A stretch of DNA of 64,000 nt, taken from contig OY762933.1 of the NCBI GenBank assembly GCA_963666765.1, forward strand, positions 2,170,001 to 2,234,000, read 5' to 3'. Positions 1 to 8,424 of the stretch are shown here, in pieces. Position numbers and translations under genes: made by a program. Numbering within the stretch: the stretch's first letter is position 1; every line of letters begins with the position of its first letter. This DNA comes from Foliamicus sp963666765. GTDB lineage: Bacteria > Pseudomonadota > Gammaproteobacteria > Steroidobacterales > Foliamicaceae. Under the pieces are notes generated by a model. The model was not told the DNA's origin. It made no database searches and worked only from the letters and a program-made list of their open reading frames with translations.

Positions 1-668
1 TTTTTTTCTGAGTCGTTTAGGATTGCGTACGCGCGAGCCTCCTGAGAACGCACCTCCCTGATGTCGACCCAAGAAAATGCCACCGTCTGCGCGGTATCGC
101 GGTTTGGCCGGTTGATGGCGCGAATTAAACGTTCGGGTTGATCTGTCGATTTTGGTATCACAAATTCGAAGCGGTGATCGTATCCGCTCTTACCGGTGAA
201 TTTAACGCTCGGCGTGTAGCGGATATAAGAGAGGTCGAGCCACTCGGTCACGTCCTCGTGAAATAGACTCGCGACGGTAGGCGAGGCCAAATAGAAGAGA
301 TCGTTGACCGCTAGCATTGCCTGCACGAGGTTGTGCTTCCTCAATGAAAAGTTGTCCGATGATGCCTTGACTTCAAGCGCCTTTCCTTTCGCCTGCACAC
401 CGAATCCGTTCAACGTCATTCTGAACATGGCCTGACGCTTAGGGCTATCGATCTTGCAACCCGATAGTTCCAGATCGTCGAGAATATACCCGTCGTCCGT
501 TAGCACGAAACCAGCGTTGGCGCGCTTGGCGTAAATCTGGAGGTAGTCGTTATGCCGGTCCAGGTATGGTGTGGTGATCTCGACGCGGTCTCCAACCTCG
601 CGAAGGCTCATCCTGCCCTTTAACCAGACCGAGTACTGCTCGACCAATGCCTGTATGTCCTGGATCAT
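1..668 (-). CDS. DUF1828/DUF1829-like protein, 3' end beyond the window
   Basis: The reading frame opens with ATG at 668..666 and stays open to the left edge, so at least 222 residues are present and the C terminus is missing. The start overlaps the stop of the upstream gene as ATGA (665..668), which implies translational coupling. The N-terminal half (stretches such as VLTDDGYILDDLELSGCK) resembles the uncharacterised DUF1828 family, and the following region resembles its usual partner DUF1829; this assignment is from memory of the family. No catalytic motif or membrane segment is visible. It is the last visible gene of the restriction-modification operon, between hsdS and wherever hsdR lies. 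Its function is unknown; an accessory defence or immunity role is inferred from position only. Confidence 0.6.
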   Translation of the reverse strand, partial: MIQDIQALVEQYSVWLKGRMSLREVGDRVEITTPYLDRHNDYLQIYAKRANAGFVLTDDGYILDDLELSGCKIDSPKRQAMFRMTLNGFGVQAKGKALEVKASSDNFSLRKHNLVQAMLAVNDLFYLASPTVASLFHEDVTEWLDLSYIRYTPSVKFTGKSGYDHRFEFVIPKSTDQPERLIRAINRPNRDTAQTVAFSWVDIREVRSQEARAYAILNDSEK

Positions 669-1114
669 GTGAACAGCCCCCGCCTGATAAAGGGCAGTTC
701 GGCAATGTTGCAAAACCGCATAAAGTCTTCGAGCGTCAGCCACGGGTCGTCGAGATTCGAGAAATGATTGATCGGAACCGGGAACGCCCACTTATCGCCG
801 TATCCCTCCCGGTAAAGATGGAGGTGGGGAGAACCGACCTCTTTTCCATCCGGATTGCGGTGAGGCGCACTGCCGAAATCCAGTCGGGCCAGAATCACGA
901 CTTGGCGTCCCCGATTCTGATATGTGCCTTTGGCAAGGCCCATTCGCGACCGGCGCACGTCGAGAAAAAACGACTCACGCCGATCACTTGAAACCAGTGG
1001 AACCGTGATCCCCCCTCCAAGACCCGGGTAGGCCCACTCGGAATTGTCCGCCCGGCGTTTCTCGATCGCCAGAAGCGCATCGGCTTCTGCTTGAGTTAGA
1101 TTTGCGTCCGTCAT
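665..1114 (-). CDS. DUF6978-like hypothetical protein in restriction operon
   Basis: A 149-residue soluble protein with no signal peptide or membrane segment. It begins 11 bases after the hsdS stop and its own stop overlaps the start of the next gene (ATGA), so it is firmly inside the operon. The sequence is rich in aromatic and charged residues with conserved-looking stretches (FFLDVRRSRMGLAKGTYQNR and PHLHLYREG). This pattern fits the DUF6978 family, often found next to DUF1828 proteins in accessory regions; that association is recalled, not tested. The function is not known. The tight coupling to the DUF1828-like gene suggests the two act as a pair. Confidence 0.6.
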   Translation of the reverse strand: MTDANLTQAEADALLAIEKRRADNSEWAYPGLGGGITVPLVSSDRRESFFLDVRRSRMGLAKGTYQNRGRQVVILARLDFGSAPHRNPDGKEVGSPHLHLYREGYGDKWAFPVPINHFSNLDDPWLTLEDFMRFCNIAELPFIRRGLFT

Positions 1115-1125
1115 GCGAGGCCACC

Positions 1126-2694
1126 TTAGCCTGATAGGTTGGCTGTATGGTTTTCCAAGCCCTCTCCAGCAACGCGAACACGAATGTCGCCGGTCATTAG
1201 CTTCGGTAGGATAAGGTCGCGGCTCTGGGCTAGAGTCTCGTTGTCCTTGGTGTTCGCGACGATACGGACGTAAAGTGGCCGAATGAGTCTATCGTAGGCT
1301 GCGAGGACAGGGGCCGAGGGCACCACAACTGGAACGGGGCGGAATGCCCTTTTGCCAATTTCGGCGAACGTTGATCCGCCGGAAATATCCTTGATGTAGC
1401 CAAGGTTCTCCTGACACCAGAATAGAACAAAGGTGTTGGGAAGCCGCTTCTGGCAAATCATCGCGATGAACCCTTGGTTAATTGCGGTTGGCACTTCAGC
1501 GATGGCGAGGTAACCAATCGGGGCACGCGAAGACAGGAGGACAGTACCGACCGGCAAGATTCCGGAGCTGATCTTGTGTACTCCGGCGTCAGTAACCTTC
1601 CTGGCCGTGCCAAGCAGCACCGGCGACGTGAGCTTGGAGAGGTCCTTCGGAGTGGCCCAGTGGTTTTCGCCACCGTCCCAGTAAGATGGTTCTTTCGTGC
1701 TGGGAGTCCCACCACCGACAGCTTCGATCTCCTTACCGATTTCGGAGTATGTCCAACAGACCGGCTTGCCCTCGTTGTCGAGGGCGTCGGGGAACAGGTC
1801 CCAGAGTTCCGGCGCCAAGTATGGGGTGCGGCCTGCGGCCTTGGCGCGGGTGGGGCCGAATTGGACGAACCAGTCCTTGAAGATAGCCCGCGCCATCGCC
1901 TCCAGCGTCTCATTCATCCGCCGATTCAACTCGATTTTGTCGTCCAGTGTGCCGAGAATATGGGCAATGGCGCGTTGTTCCTCCGTTTCGGTGGGAATAC
2001 TTACTGTTTCCTCATGCAAGTGATTTCGATTCAGCCCCGGTACCGCTGCCTTGTCCGCGTAGTGTGAAAAGTCCAATCCCCGTAATAGGTAACTCACGAA
2101 TCGTGGGTCATTGCGCTTGAAGTCCTTGACAAATAGTGTCGTATTTAGGGGCCAAAAATCCTCAGAAATGTAGAAGACTTCTCCAAGAGTTCCGTATCGG
2201 CCAGTGACGACCCCTGGACGTTGGACCTTGCTCTCTGTATGTGTGCCTGTGATACCGGATGACGAGACTACGGGTACCTTGCCCGGCTTCCGCATGCGGC
2301 TAGGCAGGTCATAACCGCGCTTAAGCTCAATCACGTCGCCGAGTTTTTTCTCGCGCCAACCTTCAGGTACACGCTGCCCCTCATGGGCTTCCTGGAGAAT
2401 TACGTGGTCTGCAGCTATTTCTTTTCGGAATTGCTCGGGAACGCTGTCCCACACAAAAAGGTCAACGCGAAATGGAAGATCACTTTCCTCGAATGCCTCA
2501 TTGAGGCGTGCAACATCATATGTTTGGCTAGGATTCGCAAACACAACTAAGTCAAGATCCGATTCGGGGCGAGCAGTCCACTTCACCCTGGAACCATAAG
2601 CCCAGGCAGCTGTTTCTGGCAGGTGTTTTCCAAGAAGCGCTAGGATGTTCTTGTGTTGATCCGGTGTTAAATCTATAGGACGGTCTATTCCCAT
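1126..2694 (-). CDS. hsdS: Fusion of MNT nucleotidyltransferase antitoxin domain with type I restriction specificity subunit HsdS
   Basis: The 522-residue protein has two parts. Residues 1 to about 105 form a minimal nucleotidyltransferase (MNT) domain with G34-S35, D46 and D48 in exact GSX10DXD spacing and a third acidic residue at D78, so the active site looks intact. Residues from about 110 onward are a normal HsdS: a first target-recognition domain starting at PEGWREKKLGDVIEL, a central conserved helix region (EEQRAIAHILGTLDDKIELN), and a second recognition domain from about 310 to the end. HsdS sets the DNA sequence recognised by the HsdM/HsdR complex. The gene overlaps the upstream HEPN gene by 10 bases. 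MNT domains are normally separate antitoxins of HEPN toxins; here the antitoxin is fused to HsdS. No frameshift is visible at the junction. Confidence 0.9.
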   Translation of the reverse strand: MGIDRPIDLTPDQHKNILALLGKHLPETAAWAYGSRVKWTARPESDLDLVVFANPSQTYDVARLNEAFEESDLPFRVDLFVWDSVPEQFRKEIAADHVILQEAHEGQRVPEGWREKKLGDVIELKRGYDLPSRMRKPGKVPVVSSSGITGTHTESKVQRPGVVTGRYGTLGEVFYISEDFWPLNTTLFVKDFKRNDPRFVSYLLRGLDFSHYADKAAVPGLNRNHLHEETVSIPTETEEQRAIAHILGTLDDKIELNRRMNETLEAMARAIFKDWFVQFGPTRAKAAGRTPYLAPELWDLFPDALDNEGKPVCWTYSEIGKEIEAVGGGTPSTKEPSYWDGGENHWATPKDLSKLTSPVLLGTARKVTDAGVHKISSGILPVGTVLLSSRAPIGYLAIAEVPTAINQGFIAMICQKRLPNTFVLFWCQENLGYIKDISGGSTFAEIGKRAFRPVPVVVPSAPVLAAYDRLIRPLYVRIVANTKDNETLAQSRDLILPKLMTGDIRVRVAGEGLENHTANLSG

Positions 2695-3101
2695 GTCGTG
2701 TTAACCATGGTTTGATAGATTCCGATTGCGTCATCGATGAAATCAGGGATTTTCTCGATGCAGTCCTGCGCTTTCTCGTTGCTGTAATCGTGGGCGGTGT
2801 CGTTACGCACCCTGAGGTAGTGCAGCCATTGCTCCAACGGCGCAACAAAAAGGCGGTTCTCATTAGCTGACCTGAAAACAGATTTTGGGCTGTTCCCCAC
2901 ATCCGCGATTCCCAGTTCCTCATGCAGGTATCGCTTCAATACTTTCCAAAGGCAATCAAAGCAGGTCTCGAAACGCTGAATCACCGATTCAGCTATACCT
3001 TCTTTCAGCAAGTCCGGGAGCGAGTCGTCTAGCTGCTTGTAGTTTTCGTGCTGTTCCTCCAGTCGCTTAAGGGACATGCGAAACTTATCGTAGTCAATCA
3101 T
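2685..3101 (-). CDS. HEPN-domain toxin (nucleotidyltransferase substrate-binding family)
   Basis: A 138-residue helical protein of the HI0074-like HEPN family. It carries R99-N-D-T-A-H104-D-Y106, which matches the RX4HXY motif of HEPN toxins. In characterised HEPN/MNT pairs the Arg and His form an RNase site and the Tyr is adenylylated by the MNT partner, which silences the toxin; that is family knowledge. The partner MNT domain is the N terminus of the overlapping downstream gene (overlap 2685-2694), so the two are translationally linked. The gene starts 173 bases after the hsdM stop; the gap holds no convincing gene. The family, motif and partner are clear. Toxicity is inferred. Confidence 0.85.
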   Translation of the reverse strand: MIDYDKFRMSLKRLEEQHENYKQLDDSLPDLLKEGIAESVIQRFETCFDCLWKVLKRYLHEELGIADVGNSPKSVFRSANENRLFVAPLEQWLHYLRVRNDTAHDYSNEKAQDCIEKIPDFIDDAIGIYQTMVNTTWE

Positions 3102-3274
3102 GATTGACTCAAGCGCAGAATTTGTTCGCTAACAATGAAACAACTATGGCCTTCACGATTTCCCTCTGGGCCGAACCACCTTATTCTCGCAGACTTGGAA
3201 ACCGCTCATGACAACGAAGGCATTATCGGTCAAGGCTTGGGCAACAGATGCGTGCGGGTCTTGAACGAGCCTCT

Positions 3275-4870
3275 TCAGAAGCCAAGACCCTTTAGATTCT
3301 TGGCGATTGCGGCGTCTAACTTCTTTCCTTCCTTTTGCCGGTCGCACAGTTCAGCGACGAGCCGCTGCATTTTTTCTTCGAAGGGTTCGGTATCTTCGGG
3401 CTGTGGCTCGGTCCCAACATACCGACCTGGGGTAAGTACATAGCCAAAATCCTGCATTTTTTCGATCTTCTGACTGCTGCAGAATCCCGGAATATCGGCG
3501 TAATCGGAAAATTCACGATCACGCCAAGCGTGGTAGGTGTCGGCAATGCGAATAATATCTTCGTTTGAGATCTCGCGGTGCGTGCGGTCCACCATGCGAC
3601 CGAGCTTGCGAGCATCAATGAAAAGAACTTCGCCACGCCGGTCGCGGAAATTGCCGTCCTGGCGGTTGCGAGCGAGAAACCACAGGCAGGCGGGAATCTG
3701 GGTGGAATAGAAGAGCTGCCCCGGCAGCGCCACCATGCAATCAATCAGATCCGCCTCCAAGAGGTTTCTCCGGATCGTGGACTCGCCGGATTGGCTGGAA
3801 GACATGGAACCGTTGGCGAGCACAAAGCCGGCAACACCGTTCGGCGCCAGGTGATGAACGATGTGCTGCACCCAGGCGAAGTTGGCGTTTCCCTTGGGCG
3901 GCACGCCGTATTGCCAGCGTTTGTCTTCGGTCAGCCGGTCGCCGCCCCAGTCGGACACGTTGAACGGAGGATTGGCGAGGATAAAGTCAGCTTTCAGGTC
4001 CGGGTGGTGGTCATTGTGGAACGTGTCGCCGTGCGCAATCTGGCCTTCGATGCCTCGTATGGCGAGGTTCATTTTCGCTAGCCTCCAGGTCGTGTAGTTG
4101 GATTCCTGACCGTAGATCGAGAGGTCCGTAATCGTCCCGCGAGGCTTTGGTCCACCGTTTCCGTTGCCGGTCGCATGGGCGTTTATGAATTCGATGGACT
4201 GCACGAACATGCCCGACGAGCCGCAGCACGGGTCGTACACGCGGCCTTCATAGGGCTCCAGCATCTCCACCAGAAGCTTCACAATACAGCGCGGTGTGTA
4301 GAACTCGCCGCCTTTCTTTCCCTCGGCGCTGGCGAACTGCGAGAGGAAGTACTCGTACACGCGGCCCAGAACATCCTTTGAGCGCGCTTCTTCGTCGCCC
4401 ACCCTGATGTTGCTGACTAGGTCGATCAACTGGCCGAGGCGCTGCTTGTCCAGAGCCGGACGCGCGTAGTCCTTGGGAAGCACGTCTTTGAGTGCGGGGT
4501 TGTCTCGCTCGATCGCGGTCATGGCGTCGTCCACCAGTTGTCCGATGGTCGATTGTCGTGCCTGGGACTTCAGATAATCCCAGCGAGCTTCCGGCGGGAC
4601 CCAGAAGATGTTCTTGGCACGGTACTCGTCGGGGTCCTCAGGGTCTGCGCCCTCGGAGACTTGGCTTCCGAGAATACCTTGTCTCTCTTCAAACGCGTCG
4701 GAGATGTATTTCAGGAAAATGAGGCCGAGCACGACATGCTTGTATTCAGCGGCGTCCATGGAGCCGCGCAGGGTATCCGCCATGGCCCAGAGTTGGGCTT
4801 CGTATCCGGTTGTGGCGCCAGTATTGCTCGTCTTGAGAGACTGCGGTGTTTTACGACGGGATTTCGCCAT
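3275..4870 (-). CDS. hsdM: Type I restriction-modification DNA methyltransferase subunit HsdM
   Basis: A 531-residue N6-adenine methyltransferase. The N-terminal helical HsdM domain is seen at residues 20-130 (LRGSMDAAEYKHVVLGLIFLKY). The SAM-binding motif I is DPCCGSSG at 213-220 and catalytic motif IV is NPPF at 300-303. Length is typical for the short HsdM class. With HsdS it methylates one adenine per strand of a bipartite target and protects host DNA from HsdR. It is the first gene of the leftward operon. hsdR is not in the window and presumably lies to the left. The start ATG at 4870 leaves a plausible intergenic region of 30 bases to the unrelated gene at 4901. Confidence 0.95.
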   Translation of the reverse strand: MAKSRRKTPQSLKTSNTGATTGYEAQLWAMADTLRGSMDAAEYKHVVLGLIFLKYISDAFEERQGILGSQVSEGADPEDPDEYRAKNIFWVPPEARWDYLKSQARQSTIGQLVDDAMTAIERDNPALKDVLPKDYARPALDKQRLGQLIDLVSNIRVGDEEARSKDVLGRVYEYFLSQFASAEGKKGGEFYTPRCIVKLLVEMLEPYEGRVYDPCCGSSGMFVQSIEFINAHATGNGNGGPKPRGTITDLSIYGQESNYTTWRLAKMNLAIRGIEGQIAHGDTFHNDHHPDLKADFILANPPFNVSDWGGDRLTEDKRWQYGVPPKGNANFAWVQHIVHHLAPNGVAGFVLANGSMSSSQSGESTIRRNLLEADLIDCMVALPGQLFYSTQIPACLWFLARNRQDGNFRDRRGEVLFIDARKLGRMVDRTHREISNEDIIRIADTYHAWRDREFSDYADIPGFCSSQKIEKMQDFGYVLTPGRYVGTEPQPEDTEPFEEKMQRLVAELCDRQKEGKKLDAAIAKNLKGLGF

Positions 4871-4900
4871 GAGGATTCCGCCTACGTAGGTTCGCCAAGT

Positions 4901-5362
4901 CTATTTGGTGTTACCGGTTTCTTCTTCGGTTTCCGGTTCGTCCGGCAGCGGCAGGAGCTCCAGCCCCTCGGGCGTTTCCACCACCAGGTCCTCAAGCGGG
5001 ATCAGCGCCTCGGGAACGGGCGCCACTGTTTCTCCTTCCGCCAGGTCGCCGAGGATCACGAAGGGAGGGGTACTGACGACGATGGGCGTGTCGGGGCGGA
5101 TGGAAGGCAAGGGCGACGGAATGGGGCCCTCGGCTTCAGCCTGGGCCACTTCCTCCGGCGTGGCGAGACGCACGGCAAATGTAACGATGCGCACAAATCC
5201 CTCTTCGTATTCTTCCTTGAACTCCGCGCCGAGTATCAGCATCGCCAGGACGACAAAGCTGGCTATGACGGCCGAGAAGCCGAACCGGATCGCGGCACGC
5301 CGCTTGCGCCTTGCCGCGCTTGCACGGCCGTCGTCCGGCCGGGGGGGGTTGAGGTGTTTCAC
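4901..5362 (-). CDS. Single-pass membrane protein of unknown function downstream of msrB
   Basis: The frame is open upstream to 5467, but that part overlaps msrB. The GTG at 5362 overlaps the msrB stop as GTGA, so this is the likely start and gives 153 residues. A basic N terminus (RRKRRAA) is followed by one hydrophobic segment (FGFSAVIASFVVLAMLILGA). The remainder is acidic and proline-rich and probably lies in the periplasm, ending with EPETEEETGNTK. No domain is recognised. Coupling to msrB suggests co-expression; a role in the envelope is inference only. Confidence 0.6.
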   Translation of the reverse strand: MKHLNPPRPDDGRASAARRKRRAAIRFGFSAVIASFVVLAMLILGAEFKEEYEEGFVRIVTFAVRLATPEEVAQAEAEGPIPSPLPSIRPDTPIVVSTPPFVILGDLAEGETVAPVPEALIPLEDLVVETPEGLELLPLPDEPETEEETGNTK

Positions 5363-5748
5363 GGCTTGCTGAACCGCAGGGAGGCGGAGTTGATGCAGTA
5401 GCGCATGCCGGTGGGACGGGGGCCGTCCGGAAAGACGTGGCCCAGGTGGGCGTCGCACTTCGAGCACACGACTTCAACCCTGTGCATGCCGTGGCTGCTG
5501 TCGACGTGTTCGGCCACGGAACCTTCGGAGGCGGGGCTGAAGAAGCTCGGCCAGCCGGTGCCGGAATCGAACTTGGCGTCGGAGCGGAACAGTTCGTGAC
5601 CGCAACAGACGCATTCGTAGGCGCCGGTTTCCTTGTTGTGGAGCAACTCGCCCGTGAACGGGCGCTCGGTGCCCCTTTCCTGGGTGACGTGGTACTGCTC
5701 CTGCGTCAGCCGGCCCTTGAGTTCATCGTTCTTCGGGGCTTTGTGCAT
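5359..5748 (-). CDS. msrB: Peptide-methionine (R)-S-oxide reductase MsrB
   Basis: This 129-residue enzyme reduces the R form of methionine sulfoxide in proteins using thioredoxin. Two CxxC pairs bind structural zinc (CVCCGHEL and CSKCDAHLGH). The catalytic cysteine lies in RYCINSASLRF close to the C terminus, and the substrate-site stretch DSGTGWPSF is present. Length matches stand-alone MsrB proteins. It is probably transcribed separately from htpG, since a 210-base gap with strong hairpins lies upstream. It is translationally coupled to the membrane protein downstream. Confidence 0.95.
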   Translation of the reverse strand: MHKAPKNDELKGRLTQEQYHVTQERGTERPFTGELLHNKETGAYECVCCGHELFRSDAKFDSGTGWPSFFSPASEGSVAEHVDSSHGMHRVEVVCSKCDAHLGHVFPDGPRPTGMRYCINSASLRFSKP

Positions 5749-5814
5749 GAAGTGATTGTAGACCGAACGGGAGCGTAGTCCGGCAGGGGCGAGACGCCTT
5801 CGCTTCCGGCCGTA

Positions 5815-5920
5815 GCCCGTCTTCGCCCCCTTCTTCCGGGAGCGTGTGAGCCAGGGATGGCGGAACCGAGCTCCATGGATGGATTTATGCGTCTCCCGGA
5901 AGAAGGGGGCAACAACGGGC
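5815..5920. repeat. Long inverted repeat with structured loop in the htpG-msrB gap
   Basis: An 18-base perfect inverted repeat (5825-5842 with 5893-5910, core CCCCCTTCTTCCGGGAG) is extended by a 5-base outer stem (5815-5819 with 5916-5920) across small internal loops. The 50-base loop contains GGGATGG and CCATGGATGG. The remaining sequence of this 210-base gap holds no gene. The element could end htpG mRNA or be a copy of a dispersed intergenic repeat; no second copy was noticed in this window. Confidence 0.6.
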
Positions 5921-5934
5921 GGGATCGAAGCGCG

Positions 5935-5951
5935 GAGGGCGGGACGCCCTC
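5935..5951 (-). terminator. Short hairpin after htpG
   Basis: A 7-base stem GAGGGCG/CGCCCTC with loop GGA lies just past the htpG stop at 5959. The same hairpin recurs at 54830 and 59862, where it is followed by T residues. No T run follows here in the leftward direction, so termination is plausible but not proven. Confidence 0.45.
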
Positions 5952-5958
5952 GCCCCGG

Positions 5959-7875
5959 TCAGTTTTCGAGGAGGCGGTTTAACCGGCGGACGAACTCGCC
6001 CGGGTCGTCGAGTTCGCGCCCCTGGGTCAGCATGGCCTGTTCGTGCAGCAGCCGGGTCAGGTCTTCGAACAGCTCGGCGTCGCCTTCGCGCAGCGCCAGG
6101 CGCTTGAACAGGCCGTGACCGGTATTGATCTCCAGGATCGGCTTGCTGTCCGGCAGCTCCTGGCCCGTGGCGCGCAATATGCGCTGCATCTGCACGCCCA
6201 TCTCGTGTTCTCCCAGCGCCAGGCAGGAGGGAGAATCCGTCAGCCGCGCGGTGGAACGCACATCCGAGACTTCGTCGCCCAGCACGCTCTTCATGCGCTG
6301 CAACAGCGCAGCGGCGTCCTCCCGGTCGACAGTGTCCGCGACCTGTACCGGGGCCGTTCCCGGCAGTTCATCCGCGGTCAGCGCGCCCCGGGTGATGTCG
6401 CGGAACCGCAGGCTCTCGTACTCGCCGAGATGCCCGATTACCCATTCGTCGACGGGATCGGAAAGCAGCAGCACCTCCAGGCCGCGCTGGGTGAACACCT
6501 CCAGTTGCGGACTGGACCGCGCCGCCGAAGGGGTCGCCGCGGCGATGTAATAGATTTCGTTCTGGTCGTCGGGCTTGCGCCGGGCGTAATCCTCCAGGGT
6601 CTCCGATTGCACGTCGTCTTGCGAAGCCGTGGTGGCGAAACGCAGCAACTTCAGTATGCGCTCCCGGTTGCCGGGATCCTCGACCACGCCTTCCTTGAAC
6701 ACCCGCCCGAACTCGTTCCAGAATTCCTGGTAGCCATCGGCATCGTCCCCGACCAGCCGGTCCAGCATGTCCAGCACCCGCCTGGCCAGCGCCTGGCGCA
6801 TGGCCCGCACATCGTCGTTCTGTTGCAGCAGCTCGCGCGAGACGTTCAGCGGCAGGTCCCTTGAGTCCACCACGCCGCGCACAAAGCGCAGGTACAGGGG
6901 CAGGAACTGCTCGGCGTCGTCCATGATGAAGACCCGTTGCACGTACAGTTTCACGCCCCGCGGCGATTCGCAGTTGAACAGGTCGAACGGCGCCCGGCGC
7001 GGAATGAACAGCAGGCTGGTGTACTCGCGCCGCCCCTCCACCTGGTTGTGCGCGTAACACAGCGGGTCCTCGCTGTCGCGGGCGACGTGCCGGTAGAACT
7101 CGTTGTATTCCTCGGGCTTGATATCACGCTTCGGCCGCGTCCAGAGCGCCTGGGCGGTGTTGACGATCTCCCGTGGCGGTTCGGCTCCTTCCCCGTCTTC
7201 CTCTCCGCCCATGCCCGGCATGCTGACCGGGAAGGCAATGTGATCGGAGTAGCGGCGGATCAGCGAGCGCAGTTGGAACGGTTCCGCGAAGTTGCGTTCG
7301 CCGTCCTTCAGGTACAGGCGTACGGAGGTTCCACGCCGCAGCCCGGGGGCGCCCTTGACCGTGAACTTGCCCTGGCCTTCGGACGACCAGCTGACACCGG
7401 CTTCAGCGGGAAGGCCGGCGCGGCGGGTCAGCACGTCGACCCGCGAGGCAACGATGAACGAGGAGTAGAAACCGACTCCGAACTGGCCGATCAGGCGCGC
7501 GTCCTCCTGCTCGTCGCCGGAGAGCCCGGCAAGAAAGTCGCTGGTGCCTGACTTGGCGATGGTGCCCAGTTGCTGTATGACCTCGTCTTCGGACATGCCG
7601 ATACCGTTGTCGCTGACTTCGACCCAGCCCTCCTCGGCATTGAATTCCAGCGCTATCGAGAGCTCCGGGTCGTCGGCCAGCAGCTCGGGACGGGAGATTG
7701 CCTCGAAACGCAGTCGATCGCATGCGTCGGAGGCATTCGATATCAGTTCACGCAGGAATATCTCCTTATGGCTGTACAAGGAGTGGATCATCAGCTTGAG
7801 CAGCTGGCGGACCTCGGCCTGGAAGCTGCGGGTGCGCGCCCGGCGGGTCTTCTTCGCAGAAGTGTCTTGCGTCAT
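5959..7875 (-). CDS. htpG: Hsp90-family chaperone HtpG
   Basis: A 638-residue ATP-dependent chaperone of the cytosol. The N-terminal GHKL ATPase shows the SHKEIFLRELISNASDACD stretch, DNGIGM and the later GQFGVGFYS motif. The middle domain carries the conserved arginine region (LPLNVSREL) and the C-terminal dimerisation domain is complete. Length is close to the usual 620-640 residues. It begins 12 bases after the stop of the L,D-transpeptidase gene, so it appears to share a transcript with envelope genes. No heat-shock promoter is visible directly in front of it. An internal promoter within the upstream gene cannot be excluded. Confidence 0.97.
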   Translation of the reverse strand: MTQDTSAKKTRRARTRSFQAEVRQLLKLMIHSLYSHKEIFLRELISNASDACDRLRFEAISRPELLADDPELSIALEFNAEEGWVEVSDNGIGMSEDEVIQQLGTIAKSGTSDFLAGLSGDEQEDARLIGQFGVGFYSSFIVASRVDVLTRRAGLPAEAGVSWSSEGQGKFTVKGAPGLRRGTSVRLYLKDGERNFAEPFQLRSLIRRYSDHIAFPVSMPGMGGEEDGEGAEPPREIVNTAQALWTRPKRDIKPEEYNEFYRHVARDSEDPLCYAHNQVEGRREYTSLLFIPRRAPFDLFNCESPRGVKLYVQRVFIMDDAEQFLPLYLRFVRGVVDSRDLPLNVSRELLQQNDDVRAMRQALARRVLDMLDRLVGDDADGYQEFWNEFGRVFKEGVVEDPGNRERILKLLRFATTASQDDVQSETLEDYARRKPDDQNEIYYIAAATPSAARSSPQLEVFTQRGLEVLLLSDPVDEWVIGHLGEYESLRFRDITRGALTADELPGTAPVQVADTVDREDAAALLQRMKSVLGDEVSDVRSTARLTDSPSCLALGEHEMGVQMQRILRATGQELPDSKPILEINTGHGLFKRLALREGDAELFEDLTRLLHEQAMLTQGRELDDPGEFVRRLNRLLEN

Positions 7876-7887
7876 GGATCAGGAGCC

Positions 7888-8421
7888 CTACGGCCTGATC
7901 GTGATCGGGGTACCGATGCGGGTCATCATCCATATCTCCAGCATTGCGGCGTTGCTGACGGCAATGCAGCCATCGGTCCAGTCACGCGTCGAGTAATAGT
8001 TGCGGTCCCGCCCGTTGGTTGGCCTGATCGGACGGCCATGCACCATGATGAGACCGCCGGCCGGCACGTCGGCCTGCTCGGCCCGTACCCGGTCCGATTC
8101 GTTGGGATAGGAGATCTGCAGGGCGAGCATGTAACTGGAGTCCGGCTTGCGGCCGGAAATGAAGTAGTCGCCTTCGGGCGTGCGGTAGTCGCCCTCGCGC
8201 AGCTTGCGGCCCCTGGGCGCCAGACCAAGGGCGATCGGGAATGCACGAACCGTTTCTCCATCCCTGATTAGATATAGTCGGCGCAGCGATTTATCAACCA
8301 TGATCGAATCGATTACCGGCAGGGTTACGGGCTCGGCCGCGGGAGCCGAGGCGATTGCGAGGCCCAGAATTGCCAGGGCGGTCAGTCGCGAAACCAGGCC
8401 AGGAGACCGCCTCGGAAGCAT
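7888..8421 (-). CDS. L,D-transpeptidase (YkuD-domain) with signal peptide
   Basis: The 177-residue protein starts with a signal sequence (LTALAILGLAIASAPAAE), so the enzyme acts in the periplasm. The YkuD domain follows, with MVHGRP and the catalytic stretch TDGCIAVSN, where Cys is the nucleophile and His the base. Such enzymes make 3-3 cross-links in peptidoglycan or attach proteins to it, with a D-amino acid as leaving group. It lacks a LysM domain, unlike ErfK-type homologues. It lies three bases after a LysM transglycosylase gene, which supports a joint role in cell-wall remodelling. Confidence 0.9.
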   Translation of the reverse strand: MLPRRSPGLVSRLTALAILGLAIASAPAAEPVTLPVIDSIMVDKSLRRLYLIRDGETVRAFPIALGLAPRGRKLREGDYRTPEGDYFISGRKPDSSYMLALQISYPNESDRVRAEQADVPAGGLIMVHGRPIRPTNGRDRNYYSTRDWTDGCIAVSNAAMLEIWMMTRIGTPITIRP

Positions 8422-8424
8422 CGC

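Noticed and set aside
3102..3274. Possible small gene between hsdM and the HEPN gene
   Set aside because: The minus-strand frame 3153-3347 is mostly antisense to, or overlaps, the hsdM end and has no ribosome-binding site or homology.
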